Below are positions 28,661 through 37,777 of a stretch of 64,000 bases of DNA, piece after piece. The translations under genes and the position numbers were made by a program. Source of the stretch: Pseudomonas baetica (GTDB lineage Bacteria; Pseudomonadota; Gammaproteobacteria; Pseudomonadales; Pseudomonadaceae); NCBI RefSeq assembly GCF_019733355.1, contig NZ_JAIHLQ010000014.1, positions 62,001 through 126,000 on the forward strand, read 5' to 3'. Below the pieces are notes generated by a model. The model searched no databases and was not told the DNA's origin. It saw only the letters and a program-made list of their open reading frames with translations. Positions within the stretch are counted from its first letter, which is position 1, and each line of letters starts with the position of its first letter.

Positions 28661-28692
28661 GGGCGATTATCGAACCGCCGACCGATAATCGC
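28661..28692 (-). promoter_or_regulatory. PcaR-type operator of the pcaR promoter
   Basis: GCGATTATCG (28663-28672) and CGATAATCGC (28683-28692) form a perfect 10-base dyad. The minus-strand reading GTTCGATAATCGCCC (28675-28661) matches 14 of 15 bases of the recalled PcaR consensus. Confidence 0.8.
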
Positions 28693-29230
28693 AACAAACC
28701 CACAGGCCCGCATCACCGCTTGATCCGCTCGCCCAACTTCGCTGACACACTGAATCGCCCCCTTAGTTGATCGAGTAAATGGCGCCAAAAACAGAACGCG
28801 TGGCAAATAACGATTTACCTGCACTTCAACTAGCGACAAAAGTTGCGAGTAACAAAACAATCACACATCCAGAACCGTTTTTAACTTGGCAAAGATAGTC
28901 ATTCCTGAATCGGCCGCTATAATGCACCCCAGTGAGGCCGCGATTTTTTAATCAGCAAGGTCGCCACTGGCTTTCGCGATATCCATCGTCGTCAGCCCCA
29001 GCCAGCGCTTGACGCTCATTATTCATGCAACGCCAGCGCTCGCTGAAACAGGAAACTGATGCTGCGTCAGTTTTAATCTGGTGCCGTAGCCGCCTGTAAC
29101 ACGGAAGTCTTGATCGCCCTGCCGATGCCACCAATGCCTGTTCAGGCGTGGCGCGCTCGACGGGTCTGTTCAATTGATTCGTTGCAGTGCGTTTCACCAG
29201 ATATTTATCTCAACTCAAACAGGTAGCACT
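28693..29230. other. Long intergenic stretch with an isolated TATAAT and a possible long leader
   Basis: About 540 bases. A perfect TATAAT stands at 28918-28923 with a weak TAGTCA 16 bases upstream. If used, it would give a leader of about 300 bases before the 66-residue gene at 29231, or an independent small RNA. I see no convincing coding frame and no RNA family I can name. Confidence 0.35.
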
Positions 29231-29431
29231 GTGACGAAAGACGAACTGCGCGCGGAACTTGAGCGCCAGGAACAACGTTACAAGGAAGTTTACGGCGGGG
29301 AAGTCACCACCTACGCCGCTCAGCCCGAACCGGAGCGCAAGCCTTGGCGTAAGCGCGCCACCGTTCAGGATCAGGTCTTCAAGCAAGAGATTGAAAAGAT
29401 CGAAAAGGAACTCAAAGCCGAAGAGCCATGA
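29231..29431 (+). CDS. Small conserved hypothetical protein, 66 residues
   Basis: A charged 66-residue protein starting [17 protein letters not shown] from a GTG. It has two predicted helices, the second ([20 protein letters not shown]) with heptad spacing that suggests a short coiled coil. No signal peptide or cysteine. I believe close relatives occur throughout Pseudomonas, but I know no function. GTG is preferred to an upstream ATG because the intervening residues look non-coding. It precedes pit but a terminator separates them. Confidence 0.7.
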   Translation: MTKDELRAELERQEQRYKEVYGGEVTTYAAQPEPERKPWRKRATVQDQVFKQEIEKIEKELKAEEP

Positions 29432-29561
29432 GCCACGGGTTTTGATTATTTCGAAGGTCGTGCGCGCACCGGCTACAAGCGCGGTGTATCGACGATGCCT
29501 TGCGCGCCCGCTATCCGCGGGCAGCGGCAGCTATGCACCGCCCTAAAGGCCAATGGCATGC

Positions 29562-29591
29562 TTCAGACAGGTTTCAGAGATATTTCAGACA
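29562..29591 (-). promoter_or_regulatory. Three 7-base direct repeats with an 11-base period
   Basis: TCAGACA, TCAGAGA and TCAGACA at 29563, 29574 and 29585, each followed by a 4-base spacer. The 7+4 spacing is that of a Pho box; the reverse-strand units read TGTCTGA, only partly like CTGTCAT. It lies 216-245 bases before pit. Confidence 0.35.
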
Positions 29592-29665
29592 AGCGTTTGA
29601 GCCAGCGACACTGCCTGAAAAACGCTCACCTTCAGTGGTTTTTCTCAATAAAACCAATAGATTAA

Positions 29666-29690
29666 AAAACCCTGCGTAACGCTGGGTTTT
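29666..29690. terminator. Hairpin terminator before pit
   Basis: AAAACCC and GGGTTTT enclose TGCGTAACGCT, giving a stem of 13 pairs with one mismatch and a T tract on the plus strand. It probably ends the transcript of the 66-residue gene. Confidence 0.75.
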
Positions 29691-29806
29691 AACGCTCTGC
29701 AACAAATTAAATCGAAGAAGAATGTTACCAATGAGCAGGTAGGGCATCGATTTCGAGACTTTTCTGGCATAATCGCGCCCCCTTACGACCGGGTCAGAAA
29801 ACCTTC

Positions 29807-31282
29807 ATGATCGATTTATTCAGCGGACTGGATGCTTGGGTGCTTGTGAGCCTCTTGCTCGCCCTGACGTTTGTCCTCGCCTTCGAGTTCATCAATGGAT
29901 TTCATGACACCGCTAACGCGGTAGCCACTGTTATCTACACCAAAGCCATGCCGCCTCACCTGGCGGTGTTCTTTTCCGGTGTGTTCAATTTCCTCGGCGT
30001 GCTGCTGGGCGGCGTTGGCGTGGCGTATGCCATTGTTCACTTGCTGCCGGTTGAACTGCTGATCAATGTGAACACGGGCCATGGCCTGGCAATGGTGTTC
30101 TCCTTGCTCGCCGCGGCCATCGCCTGGAACCTTGGCACCTGGTACTTCGGTATTCCCGCCTCCAGTTCCCACACCTTGATCGGTTCGATTCTCGGTGTCG
30201 GCCTCGCCAACGCCCTGATCAACGATATTCCGTTGGCCGACGGGGTTAACTGGCAGAAAGCGATCGATATCGGCGCCTCGCTGGTGTTCTCGCCAATGGC
30301 CGGTTTCCTGGTTGCAGGCCTGGTGCTGGTTGGCCTGAAATGGTGGCGCCCGCTGTCGAAGATGCACAAGACACCGGAACAACGCCGCAAGATCGACGAC
30401 AAGAAGCACCCGCCATTCTGGAATCGCCTGGTACTGGTGATGTCAGCCATGGCCATGAGCTTCGTGCACGGCTCCAACGATGGTCAGAAAGGCATCGGCC
30501 TGATCATGCTGGTCCTGATCGGTATCGTGCCTGCTCAGTTCGTACTCGACCTGAACAGCACCACTTACCAGATCGAACGTACCCGCGACGCCACCCTGCA
30601 CCTGAGCCAGTTCTACCAGCGCAACGCCGAAACCCTCGGCGAGTTCCTGGCCCTGGGCAAAAGTGTCGAAGGCGACCTGCCGGAGAAATTCCGCTGCAAC
30701 CCGCAGCAGACCGAACCGACCATCTCCGCCCTGCTCCACACCCTCAAGGGTGTAGCGGACTACCACTCCCTGCCGGCCGACAGCCGCATCGAAGTGCGTC
30801 GTTATCTGCTCTGCCTGGACGACACTGCGAAGAAAGTCGCCAAGCTGCCGGGCCTTCAGGCTCGCGAAAAAGCTGATCTGGACAAACTGCGTAAAGATCT
30901 GACCACCACCACCGAATACGCCCCGTTCTGGGTAATTCTGGCGGTCGCCATGGCCTTGGGTCTGGGCACCATGGTCGGCTGGAAGCGCGTGGTAAAAACC
31001 ATCGGCGAGAAGATCGGCAAGCAAGGCATGACCTATGCACAGGGCATGTCAGCCCAGATCACCGCCGCAAGCATGATTGGCTTGGCCAACATCTTCAGCC
31101 TGCCGGTGTCCACCACCCACGTTCTGTCCTCGGGCGTGGCCGGTACCATGGTCGCCAACAAAAGCGGCCTGCAAGGCGGGACGGTTAAAACCATCCTGCT
31201 GGCATGGGTTCTGACCCTGCCGGCAACCGTGGCACTGTCGGCCGGATTGTTCTGGCTGGCGTCCAAGGTGCTGGGTAGCTGA
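29807..31282 (+). CDS. pit: Low-affinity inorganic phosphate transporter Pit
   Basis: A 491-residue PiT family H+/phosphate (metal-phosphate) symporter. The two family repeats are seen in FEFINGFHDTANAVATVIYTKAMPP near the N-terminus and SFVHGSNDGQKGIGLIMLVLIG in the second half, with a long cytoplasmic loop between them. It sits in the inner membrane. CATAAT near 29768 could be the -10 element. A terminator follows at 31299. It has no linked phoU-like gene here. Confidence 0.92.
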   Translation: MIDLFSGLDAWVLVSLLLALTFVLAFEFINGFHDTANAVATVIYTKAMPPHLAVFFSGVFNFLGVLLGGVGVAYAIVHLLPVELLINVNTGHGLAMVFSLLAAAIAWNLGTWYFGIPASSSHTLIGSILGVGLANALINDIPLADGVNWQKAIDIGASLVFSPMAGFLVAGLVLVGLKWWRPLSKMHKTPEQRRKIDDKKHPPFWNRLVLVMSAMAMSFVHGSNDGQKGIGLIMLVLIGIVPAQFVLDLNSTTYQIERTRDATLHLSQFYQRNAETLGEFLALGKSVEGDLPEKFRCNPQQTEPTISALLHTLKGVADYHSLPADSRIEVRRYLLCLDDTAKKVAKLPGLQAREKADLDKLRKDLTTTTEYAPFWVILAVAMALGLGTMVGWKRVVKTIGEKIGKQGMTYAQGMSAQITAASMIGLANIFSLPVSTTHVLSSGVAGTMVANKSGLQGGTVKTILLAWVLTLPATVALSAGLFWLASKVLGS

Positions 31283-31298
31283 TAGACAGCAGAAAATG

Positions 31299-31335
31299 AA
31301 AAAGGCTCGATTCGAGAGGATCGCGCCTTTTTTGT
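31299..31335 (+). terminator. Rho-independent terminator after pit
   Basis: AAAAAGGC pairs with GCGCCTTTTTTG; an inner CGAT/ATCG pair strengthens the stem. Confidence 0.8.
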
Positions 31336-31385
31336 TCATCTCGGGAAAAAGGTAACACTGGCAGAGATGGGGCGATTGGGCCGCC

Positions 31386-31404
31386 TCTTCGCGAGCAAGC
31401 CCAC
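31386..31404. repeat. Single REP element
   Basis: CTTCGCGAGCAAGCCCACC without an inverted partner nearby. The surrounding gap between pit and the ccoM-like gene holds nothing else. Confidence 0.65.
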
Positions 31405-31521
31405 CTTTCAAAACGTATACACCGACCAAAGCATGGTTGGCCCGCAGGCCGCCAAGCACACAAAAAAAAGGGCAACCGAAGTCGCCCAAAATGCCTTGCG
31501 TGCTCATCAATCCAGAAGAAC

Positions 31522-31635
31522 CTACTTCTTGCGTTTATTCGCATCCTTCCAGATAAAAAATCCAAACCCTGCAAAAAACAGAACCATGAGGCCCACTGTC
31601 AGGACTCCGGCAAACACCACGTTATCGAAAAACAT
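31522..31635 (-). CDS. ccoM: CcoM-like small subunit of cbb3-type cytochrome c oxidase, 37 residues
   Basis: A 37-residue single-helix membrane protein: MFFDNVVFAGVLTVGLMV begins the chain, the hydrophobic segment runs to about residue 28 and the end is positively charged (WKDANKRKK), so the N-terminus should face the periplasm. This agrees with what I recall of CcoM, a small subunit that stabilises the cbb3 oxidase of P. stutzeri. AGGAGG stands six bases before the ATG. A perfect ANR/FNR-type dyad lies 41.5 bases upstream of a plausible start of transcription, fitting a low-oxygen oxidase component. The name is by recall and context, not by a search. The gene is too short for many gene callers. 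Confidence 0.75.
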   Translation of the reverse strand: MFFDNVVFAGVLTVGLMVLFFAGFGFFIWKDANKRKK

Positions 31636-31701
31636 GACTGGCCTCCTGGCCCCTGCTCTGCTGCGATGGAGCTAAGTTAACCAATCAGGCAGGCGCGGAA
31701 A

Positions 31702-31715
31702 TTGACCGAGGTCAA
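31702..31715 (-). promoter_or_regulatory. ANR/FNR box upstream of the ccoM-like gene
   Basis: TTGACCGAGGTCAA, a perfect dyad of the form TTGAC-N4-GTCAA. Its centre is 73 bases before the ATG; with the -10-like TAACTT at 31679-31674 it would be at -41.5, the class II activator position. Confidence 0.75.
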
Positions 31716-31781
31716 TGCCACTGAAGAAGAGGAGTAAAGGCGGGAAAATAACTGACCTGCATCAAAGGATGCAGGGGGAGA

Positions 31782-31943
31782 TCAACGCTTTTTCGGTTTG
31801 TTTTTCGACTTTTTCTTGGCTTTTCCCAACGGCATGGCCTGTTCGAAGGCATTGCGCACTTCATTCAGACGCTTCTCGTTGAGGTCATGCACGCGTTTGG
31901 CGCGTTCGGTACTGAGGTCGATCAGCTTGTCGTCTTGGCTCAT
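31782..31943 (-). CDS. Small basic hypothetical protein, 53 residues
   Basis: MSQDDKLIDLSTERAKRVHD is followed by a helical middle part and a lysine-rich tail (KAKKKSKNKPKKR) of the kind seen in nucleic-acid-binding or ribosome-associated proteins. No signal peptide. I know no function. The ATG at 31943 is chosen because the charged start looks natural; a GTG ten codons upstream is possible, and neither has a good ribosome site. It stands alone, upstream of the ANR box region on the same strand. Confidence 0.65.
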   Translation of the reverse strand: MSQDDKLIDLSTERAKRVHDLNEKRLNEVRNAFEQAMPLGKAKKKSKNKPKKR

Positions 31944-32036
31944 GGCGTTCGATGCATCGCTTGAAGAAAACACAACTGCCAGATCACCGGCAGGACTGCG
32001 TCAATAATGCAGCCTGACGTCAGCGCTGACCAGCCA

Positions 32037-32378
32037 TCAGATCTCGATATCAACCCACATGCCCTGACGCGGCTGATCTTCCATCAGCGGCACCACCGGC
32101 ACGGTGTTGTCGGCATTGAGTTCTGTGCCTGGCACGGCGAGATGTTCTTCGGGGTCTTCATCCGCTTCGCGGCGGCGACGCTCGCGCTCCTGCTGACGGC
32201 GCTGTTCCTCGCGCAATTGCAGCGCGGCCTCTTCCGGGTCGCGCTTTTGCAGGTCGATCGTGCTTTCGCTGGAGCTTTCCTGCACCGGCACCACCGGAGG
32301 AATGTCCGGGCGCTGGCGGATCGGGTCCTGCTGGGAAGTGATCGGCACAGCGCTCAGGGGGAGCATCGGTGGCAGCAT
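32037..32378 (-). CDS. Hypothetical protein with a charged coiled-coil segment
   Basis: A 113-residue protein without signal peptide or cysteine. The N-terminal third is rich in proline (IRQRPDIPPVVPVQ). The middle (EEAALQLREEQRRQQERE, with more arginines after it) is a strongly charged helix likely to be a coiled coil. The tail is acidic and ends WVDIEI. GGAG lies nine bases before the ATG. I do not recognise a functional family. It is divergent from rapA with about 230 bases between, which contain the rapA promoter. Confidence 0.62.
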   Translation of the reverse strand: MLPPMLPLSAVPITSQQDPIRQRPDIPPVVPVQESSSESTIDLQKRDPEEAALQLREEQRRQQERERRRREADEDPEEHLAVPGTELNADNTVPVVPLMEDQPRQGMWVDIEI

Positions 32379-32547
32379 ATAGAGGGTCTCCTGTCAGCAG
32401 GCTATCGGCTTGAGCGATCATGGCTTGAGCCGTCGGTCGCAAACTTGTGACCGGATTGGCACTCACAGGTGCCCTGCCACTTCCTGAAACCGACGCATGG
32501 CCTAATCTTCCCTGAACACATAAAAGCTGGGCGCGGCTCCTAATCCT

Positions 32548-32576
32548 TTGGCCTCGGGGCCTCATTCCGTTAAGAT
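32548..32576 (+). promoter_or_regulatory. Sigma-70-type promoter of rapA
   Basis: TTGGCC, 17 bases, TAAGAT. Transcription would begin near 32583, giving a leader of about 26 bases before the rapA ATG. Confidence 0.55.
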
Positions 32577-32608
32577 AGCCCGCTTTTTCAAGGTGGGAGT
32601 CAGGCAGC

Positions 32609-35455
32609 ATGGCGCAGCAGTATCAACCGGGGCAACGCTGGATCAGTGACAGCGAAGCAGAGCTTGGTTTAGGCACCGTTCTGGCACAGGACGGCCGCTT
32701 GTTGACCGTGCTTTACCCGGCCACTGGCGAAACCCGCCAGTACGCGCTACGGAATGCGCCCCTCACCCGCGTGCGGTTTTCGCCGGGTGACAGCATTACC
32801 CACTTCGAAGGCTGGAAGATGACCGTGCAGCAAGTCGACGATGTCGATGGGCTGATGGTCTATCAAGGCCTCAACGCGCAGAACGAAGCGGTAACACTGC
32901 CGGAAACCCAGCTGTCGAACTTCATTCAGTTCCGTCTGGCCAGCGACCGTCTGTTTGCCGGGCAGATCGACCCGCTGGCCTGGTTCTCCCTGCGCTACAA
33001 CACCCTCGAACACACCAGCCGCCAGTTGCAATCTTCGCTCTGGGGCCTGGGCGGTGTGCGTGCGCAGCCGATCGCGCACCAGTTGCACATTGCCCGTGAA
33101 GTCGCCGACCGTATCGCGCCGCGGGTTTTGCTGGCGGACGAAGTGGGCCTGGGTAAAACCATCGAAGCCGGTCTGGTGATCCATCGCCAACTGCTCTCGG
33201 GCCGTGCCAACCGCGTGCTGATCCTGGTGCCGGAAAACCTCCAGCACCAGTGGCTGGTGGAAATGCGCCGCCGCTTCAACCTGCAAGTTGCACTGTTCGA
33301 CGAAGAGCGTTTCATCGAAAGCGATGCCACCAACCCGTTCGAAGACACCCAACTGGCGCTGGTCGCGCTGGAATGGCTGGTCGACGACGAAAAGGCGCAG
33401 GACGCCTTGTTCGCCGCGGGTTGGGACTTGCTGGTCGTCGACGAAGCGCACCACCTGGTCTGGCACGAAGAAAAGGCCAGCCCCGAGTATTCGCTGGTCG
33501 AGCAATTGGCTGAAGTAATCCCGGGCGTGCTGCTGCTCACCGCCACTCCGGAACAACTCGGTCAGGACAGCCACTTCGCCCGTTTGCGCCTGCTTGATCC
33601 GAACCGTTTCCATGACCTGGCCGCATTCCGCGCCGAGAGCGAGAACTATCGCCCGGTGGCCGAAGCCGTGCAGGAACTGCTCGACAAAGGGCGCCTGTCG
33701 CCTGAAGCACACAAGACCATTCATGGTTTCCTCGGCAACGAAGGCGAAGCCCTGTTGACCGCAGTCAACGATGGCGACACCGAAGCCAGCGCTCGCCTCG
33801 TGCGTGAACTGCTTGACCGCCACGGCACCGGCCGCGTGCTGTTCCGTAACACCCGCGCCGCCGTGCAGGGGTTTCCGGAGCGCAAACTGCACCCGTACCC
33901 GCTACCGTGCCCGGACGAATATCTGGAACTGCCGCTGGGCGATCATGCCGAGTTGTACCCGGAAGTCAGCTTCCAGGCCCAGCCGGATGCCAGCGAAGAA
34001 GAACGCTGGTGGAAATTCGACCCGCGCGTCGAATGGCTGATCGATCAGCTGAAAATGCTCAAGCGCACCAAAGTGCTGGTGATCTGCGCCCACGCCGAAA
34101 CCGCGATGGATCTGGAAGACGCCTTGCGCGTGCGCTCCGGCATCCCGGCCACGGTGTTCCATGAAGGCATGAACATCCTTGAGCGTGATCGCGCTGCCGC
34201 CTACTTCGCCGATGAAGAATTCGGCGCACAAGTGCTGATCTGCTCGGAAATCGGCAGTGAAGGTCGCAACTTCCAGTTCGCTCACCACCTTGTGCTGTTC
34301 GACCTGCCGTCGCACCCGGATCTTCTGGAACAGCGTATCGGTCGTCTCGACCGAATCGGCCAGAAGCACATCATCGAACTGCATGTGCCGTACCTGGAAA
34401 CCAGCCCGCAAGAGCGCCTGTTTCAGTGGTACCACGAAGCGCTGAACGCGTTTCTCAACACCTGCCCGACCGGCAACGCCTTGCAGCACCAGTTCGGCTC
34501 GCGCCTGCTGCCGCTGCTCGAAGAAGCTGACGATAGCGAGTGGCAAGCGCTGATCGACGAAGCGCGTACCGAGCGCGAGCGTCTGGAAGAAGAGCTGCAC
34601 ACCGGTCGCGACCGTCTGCTGGAACTCAACTCCGGCGGTTCGGGCGAAGGCGATCAGTTGGTCGAGGACATCCTTGAGCAAGACGATCAGTTCGCCCTGC
34701 CGATCTACATGGAAACCCTGTTCGACGCGTTCGGCATCGACAGCGAAGACCATTCGGAAAACGCCCTGATCCTCAAGCCGAGCGAGAAGATGCTCGACGC
34801 CAGTTTCCCGCTGGGCGACGACGAAGGCGTGACCATCACTTACGACCGCAACCAGGCGCTGTCGCGTGAAGACATGCAGTTCATCACCTGGGAACACCCG
34901 ATGGTGCAGGGCGGTATGGATCTGGTGTTGTCCGGTTCGATGGGCAACACCGCCGTCGCACTGATCAAGAACAAGGCGCTGAAACCGGGCACCGTGCTGC
35001 TGGAGCTGCTCTACGTCAGCGAAGTGGTTGCCCCGCGCTCGCTGCAACTGGGCCGTTACCTGCCGCCGGCCGCATTGCGCTGCCTGCTCGACGCCAACGG
35101 CAACGACCTGTCGGCACGCGTGTCGTTCGAAACCCTGAACGATCAGTTGGAGAGCGTGCCGCGTGCCAGCGCCAACAAGTTCATTCAGGCCCAGCGCGAT
35201 CAACTGACACCACGGATCAACGCCGGTGAAGACAAGATCACCCCGCGTCACGCCGAACGCGTGGCCGAGGCTCGCCGCCGCCTGGCGGCCGACACCGACG
35301 AAGAACTGGCGCGCCTGACCGCGTTGCAAGCGGTCAACCCGACCGTGCGTGACAGCGAACTGGTTGCCTTGCGCGAGCAGCGTGAGCAGGGCCTGGCGAT
35401 GCTGGATAAAGCGGCGTTGCGCCTGGAAGCGATCCGGGTGTTGGTAGCGGGTTAA
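32609..35455 (+). CDS. rapA: RNA polymerase-associated ATPase RapA (HepA)
   Basis: A 948-residue Swi2/Snf2-type protein that binds RNA polymerase and helps recycle it after transcription. An N-terminal Tudor-like part ([19 protein letters not shown]) is followed by the Walker A motif [11 protein letters not shown] (residues 178-188), the DEAH box at 278-281, and motif VI in [12 protein letters not shown]. The C-terminal RapA-specific domain is complete. Length is close to E. coli RapA (968). It stands alone with its own promoter and terminator. Confidence 0.94.
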   Translation: MAQQYQPGQRWISDSEAELGLGTVLAQDGRLLTVLYPATGETRQYALRNAPLTRVRFSPGDSITHFEGWKMTVQQVDDVDGLMVYQGLNAQNEAVTLPETQLSNFIQFRLASDRLFAGQIDPLAWFSLRYNTLEHTSRQLQSSLWGLGGVRAQPIAHQLHIAREVADRIAPRVLLADEVGLGKTIEAGLVIHRQLLSGRANRVLILVPENLQHQWLVEMRRRFNLQVALFDEERFIESDATNPFEDTQLALVALEWLVDDEKAQDALFAAGWDLLVVDEAHHLVWHEEKASPEYSLVEQLAEVIPGVLLLTATPEQLGQDSHFARLRLLDPNRFHDLAAFRAESENYRPVAEAVQELLDKGRLSPEAHKTIHGFLGNEGEALLTAVNDGDTEASARLVRELLDRHGTGRVLFRNTRAAVQGFPERKLHPYPLPCPDEYLELPLGDHAELYPEVSFQAQPDASEEERWWKFDPRVEWLIDQLKMLKRTKVLVICAHAETAMDLEDALRVRSGIPATVFHEGMNILERDRAAAYFADEEFGAQVLICSEIGSEGRNFQFAHHLVLFDLPSHPDLLEQRIGRLDRIGQKHIIELHVPYLETSPQERLFQWYHEALNAFLNTCPTGNALQHQFGSRLLPLLEEADDSEWQALIDEARTERERLEEELHTGRDRLLELNSGGSGEGDQLVEDILEQDDQFALPIYMETLFDAFGIDSEDHSENALILKPSEKMLDASFPLGDDEGVTITYDRNQALSREDMQFITWEHPMVQGGMDLVLSGSMGNTAVALIKNKALKPGTVLLELLYVSEVVAPRSLQLGRYLPPAALRCLLDANGNDLSARVSFETLNDQLESVPRASANKFIQAQRDQLTPRINAGEDKITPRHAERVAEARRRLAADTDEELARLTALQAVNPTVRDSELVALREQREQGLAMLDKAALRLEAIRVLVAG

Positions 35456-35483
35456 ACCGCCCCGCCCCACCGCTGAAAACAAG

Positions 35484-35511
35484 AAGGCCCGCAGTGATGC
35501 GGGCCTTTTTG
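35484..35511 (+). terminator. Rho-independent terminator after rapA
   Basis: AAGGCCCGC-AGTGAT-GCGGGCCTT followed by TTTTG. Confidence 0.93.
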
Positions 35512-35544
35512 TTTGGCGGGCAATTAACAGGGTGATGCTGTCGG

Positions 35545-35608
35545 CCTCTTCGCGAGCAAGCCCCACTTTGGAATGCATTTCAAATGGTGGGGCTTGCTCG
35601 CGAAAGCG
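35545..35608. repeat. REPIN with short centre
   Basis: TTCGCGAGCAAGCCCCACTTT and its reverse complement flank GGAATGCATTTC. It ends one base before the stop codon of the convergent MFS gene. Confidence 0.82.
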
Positions 35609-35609
35609 A

Positions 35610-36959
35610 TTATGCAGTCGCCACTGCTCCATCAGGTTCAACGACAGCCACCAACCCCTCCTTCATCCGCTTGGCATCGCGAACAAAACACCGAGAGGCC
35701 AAAAACAGAAACACCATCGTCAAAAACAGCGCCACCGGAATCAGGTACATGGCGTCATGCAAGCCAACGGCTTTATAAGCCTCGGTCATTTGCTCAGCAC
35801 CCTCGGCCAACATCGCCGTGTGCGCGAAATGATCCGACAACCCGCCTACCACCACCGGTCCCAAACCACCGCCCAGCAGGTACAACCCGGCAAAGAACAA
35901 CGCCATCGCCGTGGCCCGCAGGCGCGGTTCGACCACGTCCTGAATCGCCGTGTACACGCAAGTGTAGAAGTTGTAGGCAAACAGCCAACCGACACTGAAC
36001 ACCGCGACAAACACACCTATTTCGATTCGCCCGGCATGCAGTGCCCACGCCGTGCACAGCGTCGAGATGATCAGACTGAACCCCGCAAACAACAGTCGGC
36101 CACTGGCCACCCGCTGATGAATCTTGTCAGCGATCCAGCCGCCAAGCGTCAGGCCGATCCACCCGGTGACGCCGACGATCAATCCCGTCGCCACCGCCGC
36201 ATCCTGCAATGGCATGAGGAAATAGCGCTGCAGCATCGGCACCAGAAACGAGTTACAGGCGTAAGTGGCGAAGTTGAAGCACAACCCGGCCATCACCAGC
36301 CACAGAAAAGTCGGAACCGCCAGAACGCGACGGATCGGCTTGTCGACCTTCTCTTGGGAAACCTGCACGGCTTCGGCAGCGCCGCGCTTGGGCTCCTTGA
36401 TGAAAAACATGAAAATCGCGAGGATCAACCCCGGCACAGCAGCGATGAAGAACGGCGCCCGCCAGCTATCGAACGCCTTGACCATCGCGCCGATGGTGAA
36501 AAATGCCAACAGCAACCCCAGTGGCAGGCCCAGCATGAAGATGCCCATGGCCCGCGCCCGACGATGGGCCGGGAACAGGTCGCCAATCAGCGAGTTGGCC
36601 GCCGGCGCGTAACTCGCCTCGCCGATGCCGATACCCATGCGCACGATCAGGAAGCTCCAGAAACTGCCCACCAAGCCGTTGACGGCGGTCAACGCGCTCC
36701 ACGTCGCCAAACCCCAGCCCATGAGTTTGCTACGCGAACCGGTGTCGGCCATGCGCCCTAAAGGCAGGCCGGCGACGGCATAAACGATGGTGAAGGCAGT
36801 GCCGATGATCCCCAACTGAAAATCGCTGAGGTGCCATTCCATGCGGATCGGCTCAATGATGATCGCCGGGATGGTGCGGTCGAAGAAGTTGAACAGGTTG
36901 GCGAGGAACAGCAGGAACAGAATGCGCCAGGCATTCGCCGCTTGGGTCGAGTTCTGCAT
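35610..36959 (-). CDS. MFS transporter, spinster-like family
   Basis: A 449-residue, twelve-helix inner-membrane transporter. The first helix region LANLFNFFDRTIPAIIIEPI and the segment GIGIGEASYAPAANSLIGDLFP are typical of spinster-like bacterial MFS proteins, which are often linked to organic acid or lipid-like substrates. No neighbouring enzyme suggests the substrate. The 301-base gap upstream, before the YkgJ gene, holds the divergent promoters but no motif I can name. Confidence 0.82.
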   Translation of the reverse strand: MQNSTQAANAWRILFLLFLANLFNFFDRTIPAIIIEPIRMEWHLSDFQLGIIGTAFTIVYAVAGLPLGRMADTGSRSKLMGWGLATWSALTAVNGLVGSFWSFLIVRMGIGIGEASYAPAANSLIGDLFPAHRRARAMGIFMLGLPLGLLLAFFTIGAMVKAFDSWRAPFFIAAVPGLILAIFMFFIKEPKRGAAEAVQVSQEKVDKPIRRVLAVPTFLWLVMAGLCFNFATYACNSFLVPMLQRYFLMPLQDAAVATGLIVGVTGWIGLTLGGWIADKIHQRVASGRLLFAGFSLIISTLCTAWALHAGRIEIGVFVAVFSVGWLFAYNFYTCVYTAIQDVVEPRLRATAMALFFAGLYLLGGGLGPVVVGGLSDHFAHTAMLAEGAEQMTEAYKAVGLHDAMYLIPVALFLTMVFLFLASRCFVRDAKRMKEGLVAVVEPDGAVATA

Positions 36960-37260
36960 GGGTCCGTCTCTTTATTGTTATAGGGCTTCACTGCCGACGC
37001 ATCCGAGCCCGGAACCTGCAATCTAGTCAGCCGCACAGGGGCTGTCTGTGATCATTCGTCTGCCTGATATCGGGCCATCGCACTGTAACGAAACGTAAGC
37101 TCTTGATAACGCTGCAATCCCCCGAAAACCGGGGCTTTTGTCGAAAAAAACTGCCACAAAAAAATAGTTCCGCGCCCCCCTTCCCAAGCCCGTGGCGAAG
37201 CCTAGAATGGCCGCCGGATCCGTCCGGATCTTCCGATCAATCCCTTTGATACCCCCGCCC

Positions 37261-37629
37261 ATGTCCGAAGTCAGTCCGTGTCTGAATTGCGGTGCCTGCT
37301 GTTCCCATTTTCGTGTGTCTTTCTTTTGGGGTGAGTGCTCATCCTCTGGCGGTACAGTCCCCGATGAACTGGTCACGCAAATCACCCCAAGCCGGGTGGC
37401 AATGATCGGCACTGACCGCAAACCACCGCGCTGCACCTCGTTGGCTGGCGAAGTCGGCAGTACGGTGCAATGCACGATCTACGACAAGCGCTCCAGCACC
37501 TGCCGCGAGTTCGAGGCGTCCTGGGAAAACGGTGAACACAACCCCGATTGCGACGCCGCCCGTGCCCGCTTCGGCTTGCCGCCACTGCAAGAGGGCTGGG
37601 CCGAAATCCCTTTGGAAAAGATCGCCTGA
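37261..37629 (+). CDS. YkgJ family cysteine-cluster protein
   Basis: A 122-residue protein with the cluster CLNCGACC (C7, C10, C13, C14) and further cysteines in PPRCTS, QCTIYDKRSSTC and NPDCDAARARFGLPPL. The pattern is that of UPF0153/YkgJ (CxxCxxCC) proteins, which are thought to bind zinc or an Fe-S cluster; their job is unknown. The ATG at 37261 puts the cluster at the usual place near the start. It precedes the GGDEF-EAL gene by about 150 bases on the same strand. Confidence 0.85.
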   Translation: MSEVSPCLNCGACCSHFRVSFFWGECSSSGGTVPDELVTQITPSRVAMIGTDRKPPRCTSLAGEVGSTVQCTIYDKRSSTCREFEASWENGEHNPDCDAARARFGLPPLQEGWAEIPLEKIA

Positions 37630-37777
37630 CGCTTAGCGCCAATCGCTATTGCGGTAATGCCGAAATCATTACCGCCAATGTGCCACTACGGCTTCTGCAG
37701 CAAAAACCGCCTCTATACTCCAGACATTCGCCTGCGTTAACCGCGCGGTAGTGACGACTTCAGAGACGGGGCATGCT

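Noticed and set aside
28886..28923. TTGGCA at 28886 as the -35 partner of TATAAT at 28918
   Set aside because: The spacing is 26 bases, too long for a sigma-70 promoter.
28952..29197. An 81-codon minus-strand frame in the gap before the 66-residue gene
   Set aside because: No ribosome site and no protein-like composition; I treat the stretch as non-coding.
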